64,000 bases of DNA from Astrothelium macrocarpum (GCA_021030915.1 JAGEMR010000009.1:248001-312000), one strand, 5' to 3'. Positions 35,647 to 47,513 are shown, numbered from the stretch's first letter. Notes: generated from the sequence alone by a model not told the origin. Numbers and translations are program-made.

Positions 35647-37650
35647 ATGTTCGGAAAATTTGGTCAACTGAGAGGGAGATGGTTGTCTTGGGCAATTACG
35701 GGTTTGTCTTAATCATCACCTTATTGCATTCACATAGCTGACTGAAATTCAAGCTGCCAGCTGTCAAGGTTTTTTACTCCTGGGTTACGATCAGTAAGCT
35801 GAAACTTTCGGTAATTTCCATCAAAATCAAGCAGAAGATTAATGTAACCAGGGGAGTCATGAGCGGGATCATTGGGGCCAACAATCAATTTGGGCATGAC
35901 TTCAATAGTCCAGACGCAAACATGCAGGGTATCATTGTATCGATCTACGATGTAAGAATCACCTTGTCGTTCCACGAATGATTCTAAACTCTTCAGATTG
36001 GATGTGCTGCTGGCTGTCTGACCTCTCTATTCTTTGGGGAAAAGATGGGACGAAGGCGAATGATCATTGCGGGAGCATCTACTATGATCATCGGCACAAT
36101 CATATTGGCATCCTCAACCACCATTGCCCAACTTTTGGTTGGTCGCATTGTCACCGGCCTTGTACGTCTCCTCCCACCAGCGTCTTTCGCCTTTCCCTCT
36201 GACTCATTCGTTTTCTTACAGGGGAATGGGTTTAATAGTTCAAACATCCCTATCTATCAATCAGAACTATGTGACCCTAGGATTCGAGGAAAGCTTGTCA
36301 GTGCGCAGGGAACTGTCACTATTGTTGGTCTTTGTATAGCGTATTGGATGGATTTCGGGCTTAGGTAAGCTCTCCTCTGTCTCATTGTCTTTTCATCTCT
36401 TGGAAGCATAATCAAGGGCACGAAATTTTTTGGGCACTTAACCTTATCACGTAATGCTAACGGTGTTTTAGCTTCGTAAACGGACCCATCCAATGGCGAC
36501 TACCGATTGCCTTTCAAGCCTTCTTCGCCATTTGTCTTCTCCTCCAAATCCTCCCACTACCCGAGACTCCCCGCTGGCTCATTGAGAAAAATCGCAACAC
36601 CGAGGGAGTCGAAGTTCTTGCCCGACTACGACGTGTTCCAGCTGATATTCATGATCCTACTGTCGTCTATCAGCGCAAGTCGATCGAGTCTTCCATTGAA
36701 GTTGAAAGCGCTGGCGGTCCCTTTAGGTGGAAAGAATTGATTCAGGGAGGCAAGCTCCAGAACTTCCGCCGTATTGTTTTATGCTGCGCTGTCAATATCA
36801 TGCAGCAATTTACAGGCTCAAACATGATAAACTATTACGCGCCAGTCGTATACGAAAGCACTATGCATCTGTCACGTGAGATGTCTCTCATCTTGGGTGG
36901 ATGCACATCGTTAACGTACCTTGTTGGATCATTCATTCCTCTTTGGGTAAGGTAAAATCGATGAACTGTCTATGATCGTACTAATGAGACCCTCATCAGA
37001 CCGTTGATCGATTTGGTCGTCGTGCCTTGCTGATCTTTTCAGCATCCGGTCTTTGCTTCTGCTTTAGCATGGCGTCAATACTTCTGTCGATTGGTACTAC
37101 CAAATGTGCCTATGCAGCCACAGCTATGGTATTCATGTTTCAGATATTCCTTGGCATCGGGTTCCTTCCCATTCCTTGGTTTTATCCGTCCGAGGTCACG
37201 ACAACACGGATCAGGTCCAAGGGTCAGGCACTTGGTGGCTTCATCAATTGGATGTGTGTCTTTATTGTCGTTCAAATCACGCCAATTGCGACACAGAACA
37301 TTCAGGTATGGCCAGATATCTCTCAATTTTCGCTGATATAATTTTGCGGCTAATGTTCGTGATTATAGTGGCGTACTTTTATCATCTTCGCCGTCTTTTG
37401 CTTCTGCTGGATTCCAATCGTTTACTGCTTCTTCCCTGAGACTAATCAGCTCTCTCTGGAAGATATCGACCATCTCTTTGAAGCTGGTGGGATTACGGGT
37501 GGCGTGTTCAAAAGCAGGGGTAAACCAGTACAGAGACACGTACATGAGATCGAGACAGGATTGGAAGAGAACAAGGACGCCATTGTTGCAGAGGTTGAGG
37601 ACGCAGAAAAGTTCGGCGGGCACCCCAACCCAGAGATTAAGGCAGATTAG
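35647..37650 (+). CDS. MFS sugar transporter
   Basis: Eight exons (35647-35701, 35754-35793, 35852-35951, 35997-36161, 36222-36364, 36472-36946, 37000-37305, 37369-37650) give 521 residues with about 12 helices. Signatures of the sugar-porter family are present: GYDQGVMSG in helix 1, FFGEKMGRRR after helix 2, PETPRWL at the end of the first half, QQFTGSNMINYYAP in helix 7, VDRFGRR after helix 8, and PETNQLSLEDID at the C-terminus. It should import a hexose or related sugar by proton symport at the plasma membrane; the substrate cannot be read. Exons are small in the first half, and every junction restores a conserved block. Confidence 0.93.
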
Positions 37651-37817
37651 TATGATCTTACACATTCTGTAGCATAAATCAGGTTAAATCAACTTATTCG
37701 CATGTAGCCACCTCAGCCAGACAATGTGCAATTTCAACATTGATCCAGGTGTTTACAAAAAACTATAATATCTACAGCGCCTACTAATGCAAGTCTGGGG
37801 TATACACTTTTCGTCTC

Positions 37818-40800
37818 TCACTCCACCTCCTCAGGCCCCTCGATTTCCTCAAGCTCTTCATCCGCGTCGTCTCCTTCGCCGTCATCTTCATCATCCCCGA
37901 CGATTATCTTCTCGGCTGGCGGCATTATTCCTTCTCCCTTCTTGATAGCCTCGACCTTGGCTTTTGTCATCTCAAACACATACTGACCCAAATGTTCCAC
38001 GCCTGTCATCTCAACGCTTTCAACCGTATCGTCATCTATTGTCCGCGAAGTGGGATACATTTCACCTGTAACGACTTTTAAAGTATCTGAGCGTTGAAAC
38101 AGGTGCTCAAATGCTGCATGTAGCTCCGGGACTGCTGCAAAAACGGCGCGTCGCCCGAGGATGTATAACCCCAGTCTGGCACGAGAGAGTGTTACAGTAA
38201 GTCGGCGTAGGGAACGCAGATAGCCCGGTCGAGTGGTACGGGTCAGCGAGACAATGATATCTGAGATCCTGTTAATCATAATTTGACAAAAACGAACGAT
38301 AGAGTACCAGCACTTACAATCGTTCTGCTCGCCCTGATACCTATCCACTGTGCTTACCGTCCTCGGCATCCCAAACAATCGATTCTCCTTACACCGATGC
38401 GCCAACACGTCTCGGATCAAGGCTCTTTGTCCCGCATAAGCCGCGAGAATACTAATCTTGGATGCCGGATAGCCCAGCAAGCGCATGTACATGAAGATCG
38501 CAACCGCGTACTCCGCCTCGCCCAAGTTCTGGATGAAGTGAGGTGATGGCTGGCTCTCGCCTTTGTCCTTGTAATCGGGCACATCGATAAATTGGTATTC
38601 GTAGCGGAACCCTGCGTTTGCGGTTTTAAACTCGGGTTGCGTGAGAACATTGGGGAGGTTCTGGAGTGAAGGGTAGCGCCATTTATATAGTTCGGCGAGA
38701 CTTGGTCGAGCACGTCCTTGGGCATCGAGCATGATTGTGGGGACGCCAAGACGGACAAGGCGGAGGAAGAGGGATTGTTCAAGGTTAGCGTATTGACTGA
38801 AAGCGGTGTTTTGGATGATGGGACTGTTCTGCAGATGATCACCGACGAGAACGACTCGCTGAAGAGGCATGTCCTTTTCTTTTCCTGTAGTCCCATTCTT
38901 CACTTCCTGAGGGTTTTGCAAAGCAAGTGGTATAAAATTCTCAATCTCTGTGATTTGCGCGGCTTCCTCCATAACTACATTATCGTAGTGGAAGCCAAGA
39001 CTCGCAATCTCCTGCCGTCGCATCGCAGCGTGGGTGCTCGTCATTGCAATGATCCGAGCTTCTTTGACGAGCAAATAATTTGCTTTGTCGCGTGCGTTGC
39101 GTAAGATCTCAAAAGGTTGGATGTCTTCAAGTTCTGTAAAGATCTTTTCAATGTGGCGATAGCAGCCTGAGATGATATCCACGACTTCTTCTCTTGAGGC
39201 ATTTTCGGGGAACAATGGAGTAGAGAGGTCAGAGAAGTAGGCATGGAAAGGAAATGCTTCGATGATCTCCTGCGCATCTTGTGTTCCAGTGGCGACTACA
39301 TCCCAGTACTGTTTCCATAGCGGTTTGATGTAGACAAGGTTAAAGTAGTCTGCAGTTTCACAGGAATTACCATGAGCGCCAGGGGCATTGATGCTCTTTG
39401 CCAATCGATCGACCTCAGCCAAGTACCGGGCACCATTCTCAAGAAAAGACTCGACACGACCATGTTTGCTATAGCTCGCCTCGGTCTCGAGTTCTTCTTC
39501 GCCATGCCCAAGCCTAAGGAGATGTCTCTCATCAATATCAAGTGCCACAATCTTTTGGAACAGTTGATTGAGAGCTTGATTGCTGTGAGCAATAAGGAGG
39601 GTTCGTTGAGAAGGAAAATTGTGGTAAATGTTGTTGATAATTTGAGTTGCAACGTCAGTCTTGCCCGTACCAGGAGGACCTATGATGACTGTGAGGCCAG
39701 GTTGCGTTCCAGAGGTAATCGCTTCGATCTGAGTAGGTGTGAATCGGACAGAATTGAGTCTTGGAGCATCAGTAGGATATGGACCGGTATTTGGTGGCTT
39801 GTAGCTTGACACCTGGATTGTTTCTGTTAATACTGGCTTCGGGATGTCTTCTTGATCGCGTCGTCTCTTTTTGGATGGCCGAGGAGCTTCCTTTTCATTC
39901 TCCGCCGCTACAGTCTCCAGTACATATGGTGGCCCGAAGCTCGATTTGGCCTCTTCAGCTGGCTCGATTATCTTACCAGGCAAACTCTCAATAAGATGTG
40001 CCCAGTCCAAGAAAGTATCGCGGTAGTCGATAGACTTCAGTTTGTTCGACAGCCGTTTGTAGGTTGCCCCAGCAGGATCTCCGTACCCTAAAAAGACTTC
40101 TTGAAGCCATGAGGGTACCGGTATATCCGACAAAGTCAATTTTCTTATGGATTCAAGAATTGGTTTGAAGTTATTTTCCCTCGCCTTTCTACGAATGAGA
40201 AGATTGATCGATTCATAGACTCCTGGTACATTTGAAGATGGTCGCTTCATATCTCCAGAATATGCAGCAGCATCAAGTTTGAGAACTACCCTCCTCTGTC
40301 TGACTCTCCTATCATAGTCGTCCCTTGCATCGGCTTGCGTTTCACGTAATGGTCTTCCCTTTTCGTTTTGCACTTGGACAACTTCAGCGCATCTGATGTA
40401 TCTGATTTCAAATTCTGGCTGCGGATTTTTTTGGACGTGTCCATTGGTTGCTGCAGAAGAATTGGCATTTACGGTCACAAGATAGACAACATCATCCAAT
40501 CGCAAGCTTTCCCATTCTCTTCGTACTCCAAGATTGAGATGCTGCACATCTAAAATCACTTCGGCTCTAACCAATGCCGGTTTAGTACTTCCGACCTTCG
40601 CTGGTGCAACGTCAAGTATTGCGGGTTTTGGAATGGATAAAGCCAATCGGGAAAATCCTTCAAATCGAGTATCCAGACCAGCGAGGCGTGGTTGTATTCG
40701 CTTAACAGTATCCTCGATGTGGTTTCGAATTTCGTAAAAGGATTCATTTCGATGTAAAATAAACGATCTCCAGAGAAAGTCACCCATAGAAAGATACTGT

Positions 40801-42227
40801 AAATTCATTTTGGGTATTGCAAGGGGCCTTGATCCAGAATACTCTGCGTTGCGTACAAATGAATCCTCATACAGCATCGTGTCCGTTGGAAGAATTGGCA
40901 TCTCTTTGATGGTCTCTTGGAAGGTAGGATGGCGGCTCAGCGAGGTAAGTAGTATGTTGAGGACCAGTGTTCGATCTTGAACAACAAGTGATGGAGATGG
41001 ATATGTCGTACGCAATCCAAATTGAGCGCAAAGATGTCCTAAGTCATCATCTGAAAGGGATTCGAGATCCGAGGACGTTTCTCCATTATTGTCAAGGGAA
41101 CCAAGGTTTGAGAGCGCCAAGATTTTCAATTTTGATTGGAAATCTTTAATAATGATACGCTGAAAATTAGACAGTCGGGAATCATGTCTCTGATGGTACT
41201 CAACAGTTGAAAGCTGCTGGCCCGACTGGTCGTCGATTGGGAAATAAGTATAGTGCTTTAAGAGATTTACCAAGTCCCTAAAAAGATCATGGTTTTCTTG
41301 CCAATAGAATGTGGACGTTTCAATGACAGTCAACAAATTCAGATCTTGAACTAGAGAATTGACGTATCGTCTTGTTGGTAATTGGCTTTGCAAATCTGTC
41401 AACAATTCAAGAAACCTTTCGCAGTAAAGAAGATTATCCGCAGAAGTTAGCGTGCCTTGATCAGAGATTTTGTTCAGAAAACCCAGCATCAAAGAAAATA
41501 GCCATGTTCTCTCAAACTGTAGCTTCGTTTTTGTAGGCTCATCTGCCGCATCGTAGCGCTTAGCTGCTGCTCGCCAAGCCTTTCTGAGTGTGGGATTTGC
41601 TTCCAACTTCCTGTCTCGCACGGTCTCACTGTGTATATTATGCCATGTAGCGATTGATACCAAAGGCGCGCACTCTTTACGAACGAATCCGTTGTCGAGG
41701 GACTGGAATGCTCCAATCACAAATGTCAGGAGGTGTGTTTGAATTGGTAAGGAAAGAGAGGCGTCAACGGTCATGTATAAGATGCGACGAAAGAGGGCCG
41801 ACAGTTCCGTTGGTCGCTCTGAAAGTAGTTCTATCATAGCGTCAGCATGAAGACTGGACGAATAATTGACTGATGCCATACCCCATGTCGGTAAATTCTC
41901 CCGTCTCTTTACATTCAGCATGAGCACTACGAGCAAGATGTGAAAGCTTGATGAATCTTCGGAGAAAGCAGGCCATAAGTAGCCTTCTAGCAATTGTGAT
42001 TGTTCAAGCAAGAGTACATCTCCGAATGCGAATCCACCTTGCTCCAAATGATCCCAGAGCTCTTCCTTCAGTATTTGTGGTTGAATTTTGGGCGGCTTTT
42101 TTTTGTTTAGCCATGTTTTCTGGGCCAACTGCGAGTAGTGGTTATCGCTTTGGAGGTCTGCAAGTGTAGGTCGTCCAGAAAGCGCGTCTTCTGCGTCTGC
42201 ACCCAATGACGCGTGAACGGCTGGCAT
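37818..42227 (-). CDS. AQR: Intron-binding spliceosomal RNA helicase Aquarius (Cwf11)
   Basis: Two exons (38318-42227, 37818-38260) encode 1450 residues. The N-terminus has RPTLADLQSDNHYSQLAQKTWL and GYLWPAF, typical of Aquarius. The second half is an SF1 helicase: GPPGTGKTD (Walker A), VVMEEAAQITE (motif II), VVLVGDHLQ (motif III), VSTVDRYQGEQND (motif V) and TVTLSRARLGLYILGRR (motif VI). An acidic tail follows. Aquarius binds the intron upstream of the branch point in activated spliceosomes. The 57-nt intron at 38261-38317 is a multiple of three and has no stop, so an intronless reading inserts 19 residues into motif V; splicing gives QNDYIIVSLTRT as in the family. I start at the Met of MPAVHASLG rather than an in-frame Met 69 codons upstream. 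Confidence 0.95.
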   Translation of the reverse strand: MPAVHASLGADAEDALSGRPTLADLQSDNHYSQLAQKTWLNKKKPPKIQPQILKEELWDHLEQGGFAFGDVLLLEQSQLLEGYLWPAFSEDSSSFHILLVVLMLNVKRRENLPTWGMASVNYSSSLHADAMIELLSERPTELSALFRRILYMTVDASLSLPIQTHLLTFVIGAFQSLDNGFVRKECAPLVSIATWHNIHSETVRDRKLEANPTLRKAWRAAAKRYDAADEPTKTKLQFERTWLFSLMLGFLNKISDQGTLTSADNLLYCERFLELLTDLQSQLPTRRYVNSLVQDLNLLTVIETSTFYWQENHDLFRDLVNLLKHYTYFPIDDQSGQQLSTVEYHQRHDSRLSNFQRIIIKDFQSKLKILALSNLGSLDNNGETSSDLESLSDDDLGHLCAQFGLRTTYPSPSLVVQDRTLVLNILLTSLSRHPTFQETIKEMPILPTDTMLYEDSFVRNAEYSGSRPLAIPKMNLQYLSMGDFLWRSFILHRNESFYEIRNHIEDTVKRIQPRLAGLDTRFEGFSRLALSIPKPAILDVAPAKVGSTKPALVRAEVILDVQHLNLGVRREWESLRLDDVVYLVTVNANSSAATNGHVQKNPQPEFEIRYIRCAEVVQVQNEKGRPLRETQADARDDYDRRVRQRRVVLKLDAAAYSGDMKRPSSNVPGVYESINLLIRRKARENNFKPILESIRKLTLSDIPVPSWLQEVFLGYGDPAGATYKRLSNKLKSIDYRDTFLDWAHLIESLPGKIIEPAEEAKSSFGPPYVLETVAAENEKEAPRPSKKRRRDQEDIPKPVLTETIQVSSYKPPNTGPYPTDAPRLNSVRFTPTQIEAITSGTQPGLTVIIGPPGTGKTDVATQIINNIYHNFPSQRTLLIAHSNQALNQLFQKIVALDIDERHLLRLGHGEEELETEASYSKHGRVESFLENGARYLAEVDRLAKSINAPGAHGNSCETADYFNLVYIKPLWKQYWDVVATGTQDAQEIIEAFPFHAYFSDLSTPLFPENASREEVVDIISGCYRHIEKIFTELEDIQPFEILRNARDKANYLLVKEARIIAMTSTHAAMRRQEIASLGFHYDNVVMEEAAQITEIENFIPLALQNPQEVKNGTTGKEKDMPLQRVVLVGDHLQNSPIIQNTAFSQYANLEQSLFLRLVRLGVPTIMLDAQGRARPSLAELYKWRYPSLQNLPNVLTQPEFKTANAGFRYEYQFIDVPDYKDKGESQPSPHFIQNLGEAEYAVAIFMYMRLLGYPASKISILAAYAGQRALIRDVLAHRCKENRLFGMPRTVSTVDRYQGEQNDCKCWYSIVRFCQIMINRISDIIVSLTRTTRPGYLRSLRRLTVTLSRARLGLYILGRRAVFAAVPELHAAFEHLFQRSDTLKVVTGEMYPTSRTIDDDTVESVEMTGVEHLGQYVFEMTKAKVEAIKKGEGIMPPAEKIIVGDDEDDGEGDDADEELEEIEGPEEVE

Positions 42228-43009
42228 GGTGGACGTCGCATTAGTGGCAGAGGCAGCAAAAGGATCGCTTTCCTGTGCACGTGAAAGAAGAGGAGAGCGA
42301 GGGCTCAAACGGAAGGCGAGAGAAGCCAGCGCGAATCTCTTTTCGGGATACCAAGTGGGTTGATCTGGGGCATGCTTGTATGCGACGGAACTACTCCAAC
42401 TTTTTTGAGGTCCAACCATGGGGCTCTTTTGCACGGACCACTTTGGATTTCAGAGCTATGTAAGCATTGTGACACTCATGGCACCGTACGCGGTACCCCT
42501 TCAAGTGTATTGACTAGGTATCCATATCGTGCTCCTTCATGTCACCCTATCCAAGCTCGGACTGTCGTTTGCAAACGCACACAGCATCTTGGAAAGCCAC
42601 GACAAAACGTTAGCTGCATTAGCACCAGGACTCTAAACCGGCTCACAGTATGGCTAGCTGTCGCCAGTCATCGATTGGTACTATTCAGAACGCGTCTACG
42701 CCAACAGGCGAGCCAGTCGTCTGGCCTGCTGCTAATCTGGATGAATAGAGCCTCTAATTGGTCTACCGAGCTTGACCCCAAACGTTCCCCATGTCTAGAT
42801 CTACGTTAGACGCCTCTTTCGAGGTATTGCCTGTTTTGTAAGCACAGTGTTTCCTTAAAAAGAATGCATAACCAAGCTGCCGATCGTGTCTTTTGCGAAT
42901 AAAAGGCTAGGTTCCAATGCCTTATCTTTAAGCATCCTTCTCATTTAAAGCAGCCTACGTGCACACTCGGGCAAGAAAGCTTTCGGTTTATCATTCGTCT
43001 CACATCAAA
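42228..43009. promoter_or_regulatory. Divergent promoter region, AQR / flavoprotein disulfide reductase
   Basis: 782 bp between divergent start codons. A 149-codon plus-strand frame here overlaps the alternative AQR start and has no domain. No specific site stands out. Confidence 0.5.
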
Positions 43010-44503
43010 ATGGCATCAAACTCCAGGGATCACGTTAATGGCAAGCTGTTTTCTACATCTTCTCTTGAAACGCATGCTTATGATGTAATCTGTATCGGAT
43101 CTGGATGGGCAAGTCGACCGCTCGCCTCACGAGTTGTTGCAGCAGGACTCACAGCACTAATTATCGACAATGATCTTGTGGGTGGCGACTGTCCCTTCTG
43201 GGCCTGTGTCCCTAGCAAAGCTCTGCTTCGTCCAAGCGAAGCTCTTGAAGCTGCTAGCGCCGTCGGTGGTGCCAGAGAGCGGCTCACAATGCAAAACGTA
43301 GACGCTCAAGCTGTGTTCAAAAGACGTGATGCCTTTACGCGGGAATGGGATGATACGAAACTCCTGGTTCCGATGGTTTTAGAGACAGGCACCGATATAC
43401 TCCGTGGAACTGCAAAGCTCGTAGGTGACAAAACGATTGCTGTGACCTCCGAGGAAGGCCTCAGGATTGAGCTTACGGCTCGCCATGCAGTTGCCATCTG
43501 CACTGGCAGTAAACCAAACATTCCTAGCATTCCAGGTTTACAAGAGGCCAACCCATGGACACCGAGAGAAGCCACCAGTGCCAGTAGCATTCCCACGCAT
43601 TTAATCATCCTTGGGGCTGGAGCTGTTGGCTGTGAAATGGCGACTGCCTACGCTTCCTTCAAAGCCAAAATAACTGTTATCACTTCTTCTTCCGAGATTC
43701 TTCCAAAAATCGACAACGATGCAGCACAACTAGTCAGAGAGGGACTGGAGGCTCGTGGCATAACTTTTCTTTTGGGAACAAAAATCGACAAAGTCAAGCG
43801 CCAAGGAGATACGAGCATTGTTGTCGAAACTTCGTCAGGAATGCAAGTTTCCGCTTCAGAGATACTCGTTGCTACAGGTAGAAAACCCCGCACAGATGAC
43901 TGTGGACTCGAAATCTTTGGGATACCAATCGACGGCTCACCTGTCAGAGTGAATGAATCTCTGCGTGTCGTTGATGTCCCTGGGAACTGGTTGTACGCAG
44001 TAGGCGATGTCAATGGTCGCTCACCACTCACCCATATGTGCAAGTATCAAGCTCGAATAGCAGCCAATACGATTATACGGCAGGCCAAGGGAAAGCAAAT
44101 CGAGACACATACCCCCTGGGATTCTACTTCCGCAACAGCAGATCATCTCGCAACTCCTCAGGTTATTTTTACACAGCCAGCAGTCGCTGCTGTCGGGCTG
44201 TCGTATTCTCAAGCGGTTCAGCGGGGCCTATCGGTGCGTACCATCAGAACCGCAGCCGTCACGGTCGGCGCACTGTTACACGGAGATGCCTTTGGAGATG
44301 GCTTCGCGCAATGGATTGTAGACATTCAGTCCGAGAAGCTGTTGGGAATGACCGTTGTTGGTCAAGACGTCACAGAACTAATACATGCAGCTACAGTAGC
44401 TATCGTTGGCGGATTGCGTCTGGAACAGCTAGCCCATGCCGTACCTTCTTTCCCAACCATGAGCGAGATCTACTTGAACCTAGCGGATGCGGCAGGTCTA
44501 TAA
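43010..44503 (+). CDS. Class I pyridine nucleotide-disulfide oxidoreductase (mercuric-reductase/DLD-like), intronless
   Basis: A single exon of 497 residues. An FAD-binding GSGWAS motif is near residue 30, the redox pair is Cys61-x4-Cys66 (GGDCPFWACVPSKAL), an NAD(P)-binding motif GAGAVGCEMA is mid-protein, then ATGRKPRT and the second FAD motif YAVGDVNGR. The dimerisation domain ends HAVPSFPTMSEIYL, where the classical catalytic block is HxxPTxSE. This spacing, with an extra Ser-Phe, recalls actinobacterial members rather than mitochondrial lipoamide dehydrogenase. The protein lacks a clear mitochondrial leader. It probably moves electrons from NAD(P)H to a disulfide or metal substrate that I cannot name. 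The gene has no introns while almost all neighbours do, compatible with transfer from bacteria. I chose the ATG at 43010 over one 17 codons upstream. Confidence 0.85.
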   Translation: MASNSRDHVNGKLFSTSSLETHAYDVICIGSGWASRPLASRVVAAGLTALIIDNDLVGGDCPFWACVPSKALLRPSEALEAASAVGGARERLTMQNVDAQAVFKRRDAFTREWDDTKLLVPMVLETGTDILRGTAKLVGDKTIAVTSEEGLRIELTARHAVAICTGSKPNIPSIPGLQEANPWTPREATSASSIPTHLIILGAGAVGCEMATAYASFKAKITVITSSSEILPKIDNDAAQLVREGLEARGITFLLGTKIDKVKRQGDTSIVVETSSGMQVSASEILVATGRKPRTDDCGLEIFGIPIDGSPVRVNESLRVVDVPGNWLYAVGDVNGRSPLTHMCKYQARIAANTIIRQAKGKQIETHTPWDSTSATADHLATPQVIFTQPAVAAVGLSYSQAVQRGLSVRTIRTAAVTVGALLHGDAFGDGFAQWIVDIQSEKLLGMTVVGQDVTELIHAATVAIVGGLRLEQLAHAVPSFPTMSEIYLNLADAAGL

Positions 44504-45038
44504 CTAATTTTGTCAATATGCTACGGATGAATGGCTAAAAAGACGAAAAATCGCTGCAACAGTATATGTCATAACAGTTTCCCCCTAATAGCTAGCCTAG
44601 GCAGGTTGGGAGATCCCTATGACGCTTGAAGAACGAAACATGTTGCAAATTACGATCTACATTCTCCTACCAAAAATCACATCACCCTTTAAATTATAGT
44701 CCATTTAAATGCATGTTGAACATCTATCTAGACTTTCACGTCATGCAGGGCTAGACAAGCTACGGGATTTGGTACAGGAGTCGAGAGGTTTATCATAGAC
44801 TAAATTTGGCAAAGTCTCGTCCATGCCTCTCCACTCGCCGCTTTAGTAGAAGATTACCAATCTTTTATCCAAGCCATGGAAGGCAGTTGTAGAGCAGTTG
44901 ACTCACTGATCGACATCATACCTGGTAACTGGGTACCCCTCCAAAGCTACTTAGAGAATTGTGTATTTGCATGCCATTTGTAGCAAGAGAGTGTCCCGAC
45001 ATGAATTTTGCTAGATTGTCAGAAAATATCCGCCTGCC
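44504..45038. other. Intergenic, no gene seen
   Basis: AT-rich 3' flank of the oxidoreductase and promoter of the transcription-factor-domain gene. Confidence 0.6.
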
Positions 45039-46741
45039 ATGTCGCCACGAACACATTTCTCTTCAGACTCACCACCAAAAATATCTCCAGATGCTCAGAA
45101 CTATGAGATTAAGTTCGTGCATGCCGGGAATGAAAATATCGCAAAGTCAATCTCTTGTACAGCAAGCGCTAGATCACATGTGATGAAACGATTCCATCGA
45201 AAGAAACGGTTAATTGCAGGCCAGACACAAACCAATTTCCGTCATGTAACGGCGGAACAAATACTTAGAAAACGAATGAATCGTACGTCCATGGACGAGC
45301 CAAATGCATCACATCATCCGAGAAATGAAATTGCTGTAGGGATGCTCGATCCTTTTGACTGCTTTGCAGCGGACACATCGGAGCTTACCCTTCTATTGGA
45401 AAATCGTGAGTTACTCCTTTAGGAAATATTACCACTTGTCCCTGTTTTTTAGACACTCGACGCAGCAAAGCTAGATCTGTTTTTCATTGTTCCAGAAGAC
45501 TAGTGCTGACTGAAGAAGCTGCTGCTCGACATGCTGGGGAGCCTGTCATCAACTTTAATTCCTACATGGGGTTCCAGGGCTTGCATACTGTATTCCGATC
45601 GAGTATTGCAAACCCTACTCTGCTTAACGCGATGCTCTTGACCATTACATTTGCTGTAAATGGGAATTCTGAGAGTCCGAAGTTCCTGACCTATAAAGGG
45701 GAGACTTTGCGATTAGTAAACGAAGACTTGAAAGATCCAGACCGAGCTGCTGCACCAGCAACAATTGGTGCAATACTATTACTCGTGGGTATCGAGGTAT
45801 GAGATAAATGGCTATTCAGTCGAATTTGGGTCCTCAATAGAGGCTAACTTACCAACAGGCACGGCTGAGGGACCCAGGGAGCATACAAGCGCACATGAGT
45901 GGGGTCAAGCTTCTCCTGCAGCTATGCAATGTTCGTCATGCCAGCCTCCACGATGGCATAAAGCGAGCCTACTTCTGGTGGGATATCCTTGACACTCCAA
46001 AAGGGGCATTATTAACGATTTCATTTTAGGCAGGATCTTTTTTGTGCAGTCCTGACAGGCTCAAAACGGGCGATGGATCATGATACATTCATGGAGCTTT
46101 CTTGGAAGCCTGACCCATTCCTCTCTTCCGCATTTCAGATTCCTTCAGGATTCATGACCTCGGCAGATCTGTTAGGAGACGAATTCCTATCCATTGTCCA
46201 GGATATCCAAGCTCTCCAGACCATAAGAGACGACACAAACGTAGACAATCGTGACGCAATCACCATCATGCACCTTGATAATCATCAAGCGTCGATTGAG
46301 TCACGGCTGTACAACTTGGGAAAAGATCCAATGAGATTCGAAAATCCCGCCTTGTATTGCTGCATTCTGAGCGCGCACATTTGTTCGTATATGCTGTTTA
46401 CCGAGATATGGGAAGCCAGCGTAATCCCGTTGTTTTTGGTATACTATTTGCTTGAAAGATTGCAGCATGTTGGTATGGAAGATTATATGTTCGAACACTG
46501 GAGTCTTTTTACTTGGGTTATTTGTGTTGGAGGTACTTTCGTGGATCCAGGCAGTAAGCAGCAAGAGTATGCTTTACTGCTCAAAAGACAAATAAGGCTC
46601 AATTCATCAGCATGTGCAGAATTCGATCTGCGGGCACGATTGCAGAGCTTCATCTGGTCTGAGAAGACATTTGGGAAACGGTGGAATCAATTCTACACTC
46701 AATGTGAAAATGTGTTCCTTGACGGGAACAACAACATCTGA
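45039..46741 (+). CDS. Fungal-specific transcription-factor-domain protein (DUF3468/Fungal_trans_2 type)
   Basis: Four exons (45039-45405, 45453-45796, 45859-45977, 46030-46741) give 513 residues. The N-terminus contains KFVHAGNENIAKS and RSHVMKRFHRKKR, the nuclear-type motif that opens many DUF3468 proteins, in place of a Zn2Cys6 cluster. The remainder fits the family: FNSYMGFQGLHTVF, then AHMSGVKLLLQL, then KRAYFWQDLFCAVLTG across the third intron. Three introns were placed by frame and motif continuity; the last uses GTGGGA. Such proteins lack a visible DNA-binding domain and are presumed regulators, with targets unknown. Confidence 0.75.
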
Positions 46742-47513
46742 TAGGCGATGTTTTTTCTTGAAAAGTAGTTTCCTCGTTTCTAAGCATTTTTGAGGTTTGA
46801 ACCCACACTTTTATTCTGCCATGATACATAACCACTGTGCCTTCAATGCGATGAAAACGCTTCGCGATCAACCCAATAGACCGTAGAATGAAGCTGGACG
46901 CGCTTGGTTCAGCGGGAAAAACGTTTATAGGGTTACCTATTGCATTAATGGAGTAACTCGAGGTGAGAGTAGATGAGCACCATCCTGTTGCAATCAAACT
47001 GAAATCGCTGTAGGGTAGCAGTTGAAAGCCATCATCGAGATGGGTGGACTTTGTGCACTCTGCTGACGCTAAGATTGCTGTGAACGGTGCACAGGGAACA
47101 CAACGTGAACCCAAAAATAGACTTTAGGTTTTCGGCTCGACTTCGGCTCAGCCACTCCTCAGACTTCGCCACTTAGTTACACACTCTTTGGTGTTTTGAT
47201 TTGGTTCACATCATTTTGAGAGGAATTCGCGGCCGACGTGACCTACTTGGGCTTTTTTTTTTGTCTATTACGCATCTCAGTCAAGTCTGCCTTCCAGGCT
47301 GATCTTGATCATGAACCACGAGGGGGAGACTGGGCAGTTTCAAAGAGACGAGAAATGACGCGGATGTGTTTATGCTTGGAACGCGGAGCAACCTGCTTTA
47401 GCACTGCCACATGGCCACGACATCACGCCCGTATCCATTTCAACTCCTGACTATCTGCTTCGACACTTAATTTTATCTTCTCTACGCTCGCTGCATACAT
47501 TCGCTACACCATC
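46742..47513. other. Intergenic, no gene seen
   Basis: 3' flank of the regulator-like gene and a CT-rich promoter/leader just before 47514. Confidence 0.6.

Noticed and set aside
42228..42434. Longer N-terminus for Aquarius from an upstream in-frame Met
   Set aside because: The extra 69 residues are Ser/Pro/Ala-rich with no similarity to the family, whose conserved block begins just after MPAVHASLG.
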